A DNA stretch of 64,000 nt from NCBI RefSeq assembly GCF_000379945.1, contig NZ_KB904126.1, positions 1 through 64,000 on the forward strand, read 5' to 3'. The notes below the pieces were generated by a model. It had not been told where the DNA came from and did not search any database. It worked only from the letters and a program-made list of their open reading frames with translations. Positions within the stretch are counted from its first letter, which is position 1. Each line of letters begins with the position of its first letter. The stretch comes from Porphyromonas macacae DSM 20710 = JCM 13914. GTDB lineage: Bacteria; Bacteroidota; Bacteroidia; Bacteroidales; Porphyromonadaceae. Positions 60,183 to 64,000 of this stretch are shown piece by piece. Position numbers and translations under genes: made by a program.

Positions 60183-61535
60183 ATGGCAAAAGTTCTAACA
60201 ATAAAAAAAGGACTCTCGCTCAAACTGAAGGGTGCTGCGCCACAGGAATACCTGTCTCCCGTGTCTGCCTGCTCAAGCTATGCACTGGTACCCGACGACT
60301 TTCAGGGTGTAGTCCCCAAATTATTGGTCCGGGAGGGTGATAAAGTTGCTGCCGGCGACGCAGTATTCTTTCATAAAAGGATGCCGTCCGTCATGTTCGT
60401 CGCTCCCGTAAGCGGCGAGGTAACAGCCATCAACCGAGGGGCCAAACGTAAAGTATTGAGCATAGAAATAAAGCCCGACGCCGAACAAACTTATCGAACA
60501 ACGGATGTGAGCCGCGTGCCGTCGATGGGCCGTGAAGAGATCAGAGAGTTGCTCTGCAAAAGCGGTCTGTGGGGTTTTATGCGTCAAAGACCTTTCGATA
60601 TCGTACCTGATCCGGCGATCGTTCCGCGCGACATCTTTATCACAGCCAATTTCACAGCTCCATTGGCACCCGATTTCGATTTTCTGGCAAAAGGTCATGA
60701 ATCTGAAATACAACTGGCACTCGATGTACTGGGCAAATTGACTGACGGCAAAGTGTATCTGGGCACCAAACCCGGATCGCTCACCGGCATACAGGGAGTG
60801 GAACATTACGAAGTAAAGGGTGCACATCCCGCCGGTCTGGTGGGCGTGTTGATCAACAAAGTGAAGCCGGTCAACAAAGACGAAACGGTATGGACACTGA
60901 AAGCATCCGACCTTATCGTTCTGGGGCGTTTCCTCAAAACAGGCAAACCGGATTTCTCAAGAACGATTGCCATAACAGGCTCCGACGCCAAGGAACATGG
61001 CTATGTAACAGTCATACCGGGAACCAATATCAAAGAAGCCTTTAGAGGAAGACTTACAAAAAAAGAAACGCACGAGCGTGTGATCGACGGCAATGTATTC
61101 ACAGGCGTAAAACTTACCGAAGAGCGCCCATTCATCAGCTTTGCCTGCGATCAGATAACCGTCATACCCGAAGGTGACGATGTAGATGAAATTTTCGGGT
61201 GGATAGCCCCACGCACCGATCAGTATTCGGTCAGCCGCTCATACTGCTCATGGCTGCATCCCAACAAAGAATATGCACTTGATGCACGTATCAAAGGAGG
61301 AGAACGTGCCATGATCCAGAGCAACGAATATGACAGAGTGTTTCCGTTCGACATTTACCCGGAGTATTTGCTGAAAGCTATAATTGCTTTCAATATCACA
61401 GATATGGAAAACCGCGGTATTTACGAGGTTGCACCCGAGGACTTCTCTGTATGCGAGTTTGTGGATTCATCCAAGATGCAATTGCAGGAAATCGTCCGCA
61501 AAGGTTTGGATCTGCTTTATAATGAGATAAACTAA
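60183..61535 (+). CDS. nqrA: Na+-translocating NADH-quinone reductase subunit A
   Basis: A 450-residue peripheral subunit from the ATG at 60183 (MAKVLTIKKGLSLKLKGAA); an upstream TTG at 60168 gives an unlikely extra five residues. Lipoyl-like and SLBB-type domains: PKLLVREGDKVAAGDAVFFH and VAPVSGEVTAINRGAKRKVL, FMRQRPFDIVPDPAIVPRDI. It binds the quinone side of the Na+-NQR complex. First of the nqrABCDEF operon, with 27 bp to nqrB as I place it. Confidence 0.95.
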   Translation: MAKVLTIKKGLSLKLKGAAPQEYLSPVSACSSYALVPDDFQGVVPKLLVREGDKVAAGDAVFFHKRMPSVMFVAPVSGEVTAINRGAKRKVLSIEIKPDAEQTYRTTDVSRVPSMGREEIRELLCKSGLWGFMRQRPFDIVPDPAIVPRDIFITANFTAPLAPDFDFLAKGHESEIQLALDVLGKLTDGKVYLGTKPGSLTGIQGVEHYEVKGAHPAGLVGVLINKVKPVNKDETVWTLKASDLIVLGRFLKTGKPDFSRTIAITGSDAKEHGYVTVIPGTNIKEAFRGRLTKKETHERVIDGNVFTGVKLTEERPFISFACDQITVIPEGDDVDEIFGWIAPRTDQYSVSRSYCSWLHPNKEYALDARIKGGERAMIQSNEYDRVFPFDIYPEYLLKAIIAFNITDMENRGIYEVAPEDFSVCEFVDSSKMQLQEIVRKGLDLLYNEIN

Positions 61536-61562
61536 TTGTTTCACCTTCAAAAAAACAAGACA

Positions 61563-62768
61563 TTGAACGCTTTAAGGAAAAAACTTAACTCGATGAAACC
61601 ATCCTTTGAACCGGGTGGTAAATATTCGGCGCTCCGGTCCGTGTTCGAGGGTTTCGAAACATTCCTGTTCGTACCCAACACCACATCCAAAAACGGAGTG
61701 CATGTGCATGATGCCATGGACAGCAAACGCATGATGATCATCGTATGTATCGCATTGGTTCCTGCACTCTTATTCGGTATGTACAACGTGGGTTACCAAC
61801 ATTATCTGGCCATCGGCACGCAAGCCGGCTTTTGGACACTTTTCTTCTACGGTCTGCTGGCAGTTCTTCCTAAAATCATCGTATCGTATGTAGTGGGTCT
61901 GGGGCTGGAATTCACGTTTGCCCAGAAGAAAGGCGAAGAAATCCACGAGGGTTTTCTCGTTTCAGGTTTGCTAATTCCAATGATTGTCCCCATCGACACA
62001 CCTCTCTGGATGATTGCGGTGGCAACAGCTTTGGCTGTAACTTTCGCAAAAGAAGTTTTCGGCGGTACGGGATACAACGTATTCAACGTAGCTCTGGTAA
62101 CACGTGCCATCCTGTTCTTCTCCTACCCTGCTGCCATGAGCGGTGACTCCATTTGGGTAAGGACAAGAGCAACTGCAGGCATAGGTGAAGGTCAACTAAC
62201 AGATGCCTTTTCCGGTGCTACGCCGTTAGGTCAGATTGCAACGGCAGGCAACCAAATGCCCGACATTATAAATGTGGCAGGCAATCCTTCTTCATTGCTG
62301 GATGCTTTCTTAGGATTTATTCCCGGCTCCATCGGTGAAACGTCTACACTCTGCATCCTAATCGGTGCATTTATCCTGATCTGGACAGGTGTAGCAAGCT
62401 GGAAGATCATGTTCTCAGGCCTCCTTGGTGCCACATTCATGGCTCTCGTGTTCAACGCTTTCGGCACCACGGCTGCAATGCAGGTTACTCCGCTGATGCA
62501 CATGGTATATGGCGGGTTTGCTTTCGGTTTGGTATTCATGGCAACAGACCCCGTAACATCTGCAAGGACGGAAACCGGGAAATGGATCTATGGATTTTTA
62601 GTGGGACTGATGGCCATCTTTATCCGTGTTCTGAACCCGGGCTATCCCGAGGGTATGATGTTGGCCATTCTGTTTATGAATGCTTTTGCTCCGCTAATCG
62701 ACTATTTTGTGGTGGATGCCAATGTGCGTAAACGTCTGAAACGTGCCATCATTGTCAAAAAAGCCTAA
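61563..62768 (+). CDS. nqrB: Na+-translocating NADH-quinone reductase subunit B
   Basis: A membrane subunit with about nine helices. The covalent FMN site is the threonine of DAFSGATPLGQIA. The frame is open from just after nqrA. By similarity to family N-termini (MNALRKKL..., then FRSVF/LRSVFEGFETFLFVP) I place the start at the TTG 61563 (402 codons with stop); the first ATG is at 61593 and would remove ten residues. Its transport role is to pump Na+ using electron flow from FMN to riboflavin and quinone. Confidence 0.9.
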   Translation: MNALRKKLNSMKPSFEPGGKYSALRSVFEGFETFLFVPNTTSKNGVHVHDAMDSKRMMIIVCIALVPALLFGMYNVGYQHYLAIGTQAGFWTLFFYGLLAVLPKIIVSYVVGLGLEFTFAQKKGEEIHEGFLVSGLLIPMIVPIDTPLWMIAVATALAVTFAKEVFGGTGYNVFNVALVTRAILFFSYPAAMSGDSIWVRTRATAGIGEGQLTDAFSGATPLGQIATAGNQMPDIINVAGNPSSLLDAFLGFIPGSIGETSTLCILIGAFILIWTGVASWKIMFSGLLGATFMALVFNAFGTTAAMQVTPLMHMVYGGFAFGLVFMATDPVTSARTETGKWIYGFLVGLMAIFIRVLNPGYPEGMMLAILFMNAFAPLIDYFVVDANVRKRLKRAIIVKKA

Positions 62769-62779
62769 ACAACAAAGCC

Positions 62780-63520
62780 ATGAATAGAGATAAAAATTTA
62801 TATACGATCATATATGCTTCGGTAATGGTTGTTATCGTAGCCATATTGCTGACTTTCACGTCTACTTCTTTACGCACTAAACAACGTAATAACGAACAAA
62901 TAGACAAAATGCAGCAGATTTTACGTGCGGTAAACAAGCCGATGACCAACAAAACCAAGGTCATAGACGCATACAAGGACATCATCAAACAGGAACTTCT
63001 GGTAAAGACCGACGGTACCGTAGTGGAGACTTTCGAAGGGGATGCCATCGGTAAAAACGAAGCCTTTAAGATGAATACGGCCAATCAGTTCAAATTATTA
63101 CAGAAAGAAGATAATTTGCCGTTGCCCCTCTATGTAGCAGAAGTGGACGGCAAAAAATATTTTGTTTTGCCTTTGAACGGAGCCGGTCTTTGGGGGCCTA
63201 TTTGGGGGTACTTGTCTGTCGATGCCGAAAGCGGCTCCACGGTTTTTGGTTCTGACTTCAGCCATGCCAGCGAAACACCGGGATTGGGTGCAGAAATAGC
63301 CACCTTAAAGTTTTCTTCGGAGTTTAAGGAGAAAAATATTTTCCGCGAAAATGAATTTAAGAGTATCAGCGTGGTGAAACCGGGACAATCACTGTCCGAC
63401 CGAGATTATGTAGACGGTATTTCGGGTGGCACACTGACCAGCAACGGCGTAAACGACATGCTTCTTCATTCGCTGATGCCTTTCAAGGAGTTTTTAATTA
63501 AGAATAAACAACAGCAATAA
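62780..63520 (+). CDS. nqrC: Na+-translocating NADH-quinone reductase subunit C
   Basis: A 246-residue subunit with an N-terminal helix ([20 protein letters not shown]) and a periplasmic FMN-binding domain. The covalent FMN threonine is in [33 protein letters not shown] and [13 protein letters not shown] are typical. It begins 11 bp after nqrB. Confidence 0.95.
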   Translation: MNRDKNLYTIIYASVMVVIVAILLTFTSTSLRTKQRNNEQIDKMQQILRAVNKPMTNKTKVIDAYKDIIKQELLVKTDGTVVETFEGDAIGKNEAFKMNTANQFKLLQKEDNLPLPLYVAEVDGKKYFVLPLNGAGLWGPIWGYLSVDAESGSTVFGSDFSHASETPGLGAEIATLKFSSEFKEKNIFRENEFKSISVVKPGQSLSDRDYVDGISGGTLTSNGVNDMLLHSLMPFKEFLIKNKQQQ

Positions 63521-63525
63521 TCGTT

Positions 63526-64000
63526 ATGGCAAAGACAAAGAAAAAAGACATTCTACTAAATCCTATTAGTAAGAATAACCCTATTCTGGTACAGATGCTG
63601 GGTATTTGTTCTGCATTGGCGGTAACGGCCAAATTGGAGCCAGCAATCGTAATGGCTATCTCGGTGACTGCTGTTATTGCTTTTGCAAACGTTATCATAT
63701 CTCTTTTACGGAAAACCATACCCAACCGTATTCGTATCATCGTACAACTGGTTGTTGTGGCTACGCTGGTAACCATCGTCAATGAATTACTTAAAGCTTT
63801 CGCTTATGATGTAAGCAAACAGCTGTCGGTGTTTGTAGGGCTTATCATTACCAACTGTATTCTGATGGGACGTCTGGAAGCCTTTGCTTTGGGCAATACT
63901 CCCTGGGATTCTTTTTGGGATGGTGTGGGCAATGGCGCCGGCTATGGTGTGATTCTGATTATCGTAGCATTTTTCCGTGAACTTCTGGGTTCGGGAACGC
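63526..64000 (+). CDS. nqrD: Na+-translocating NADH-quinone reductase subunit D (cut by window end)
   Basis: Starts [18 protein letters not shown] and reads 158 codons open to the window edge. Helical segments such as [20 protein letters not shown] and [20 protein letters not shown] match NqrD, an Rnf/Nqr-type membrane subunit with six helices and an intramembrane 2Fe-2S centre shared with NqrE. The gene begins 5 bp after nqrC. The C-terminal end and nqrE/F lie outside the window. Confidence 0.93.
   Translation, partial: MAKTKKKDILLNPISKNNPILVQMLGICSALAVTAKLEPAIVMAISVTAVIAFANVIISLLRKTIPNRIRIIVQLVVVATLVTIVNELLKAFAYDVSKQLSVFVGLIITNCILMGRLEAFALGNTPWDSFWDGVGNGAGYGVILIIVAFFRELLGSGT

Overview
The window is from a member of the Bacteroidales, most likely Porphyromonas or a close relative. 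The evidence is the many TAnnTTTG-type promoters, the Na+-translocating NQR operon, the long (585-residue) IspG, the SusC/TonB-type receptors, the PnuT/thiamine operon behind a TPP riboswitch, IntDOT-like integrases, RteC and TraB/MobA-type relics, and an IS4-family transposase start at the left edge. The species assignment is inference only.

Layout. 1-5.7 kb: start of an IS4-family transposase, a BPL_N-domain lipoprotein with a BtuF/FepB-like binding lipoprotein, threonine aldolase, and pheS-nth. 5.7-7.5 kb: small unrecognised ORFs and a truncated mobile-element ATPase. 7.5-10.9 kb: a compact module of an EcoRI-type adenine methyltransferase, a DUF262/HNH endonuclease and the first 250 codons of a tyrosine recombinase. 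10.86-32.28 kb: an inserted, degenerate conjugative-transposon-like element carrying an AbiC-like defence operon, relics of TraB, MobA and RteC, an RND/LolA-like/beta-barrel export operon, an AraC regulator, a TonB receptor with a XusB-like (DUF4374) lipoprotein, a YbtPQ/IrtAB-like ABC pair, and two tandem IntDOT-like integrases at its right end. The missing 58 codons of the recombinase lie immediately to its right (32.28-32.46 kb), followed by tRNA-Ser. 32.8-64 kb is ordinary chromosome: LolC/E-like permease, the TPP-riboswitch thiamine operon, ispG-dut-TPR-DUF4292-EnvC-ribF, gcvH-purE, a MATE exporter and a phosphoesterase, two tRNA-Asn, a GH2 glycosidase, a CsgG/DUF4810/DUF799 lipoprotein cluster, a DMT transporter, rpsA and nqrABCD (nqrD cut by the window end).

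Main discoveries. (1) Immediately downstream of the methyltransferase, on the opposite strand, are two alternative versions of its own C-terminus. Each begins with the same 14-16 bp sequence that lies inside the gene (8499-8514, inverted at 8720-8733 and 8834-8849). Inversion would swap the last ~40 residues of the enzyme, giving three possible C-termini. (2) The tyrosine recombinase next to it, the natural candidate for the invertase, is split by the 21.4-kb element, which would freeze or externalise the switch. (3) A 102-bp MITE-like palindromic repeat occurs twice in opposite orientations, and a separate ~25-bp motif occurs three times in intergenic DNA.

How the parts work together. The methyltransferase and DUF262/HNH protein look like a restriction/anti-phage pair with switchable methylation. 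The AbiC operon adds a second defence layer brought by the integrated element. The rest of the element's cargo suggests acquisition of foreign siderophores or another metal chelate, plus lipid or envelope export. The flanking chromosome holds vitamin uptake, envelope biogenesis and respiratory genes.
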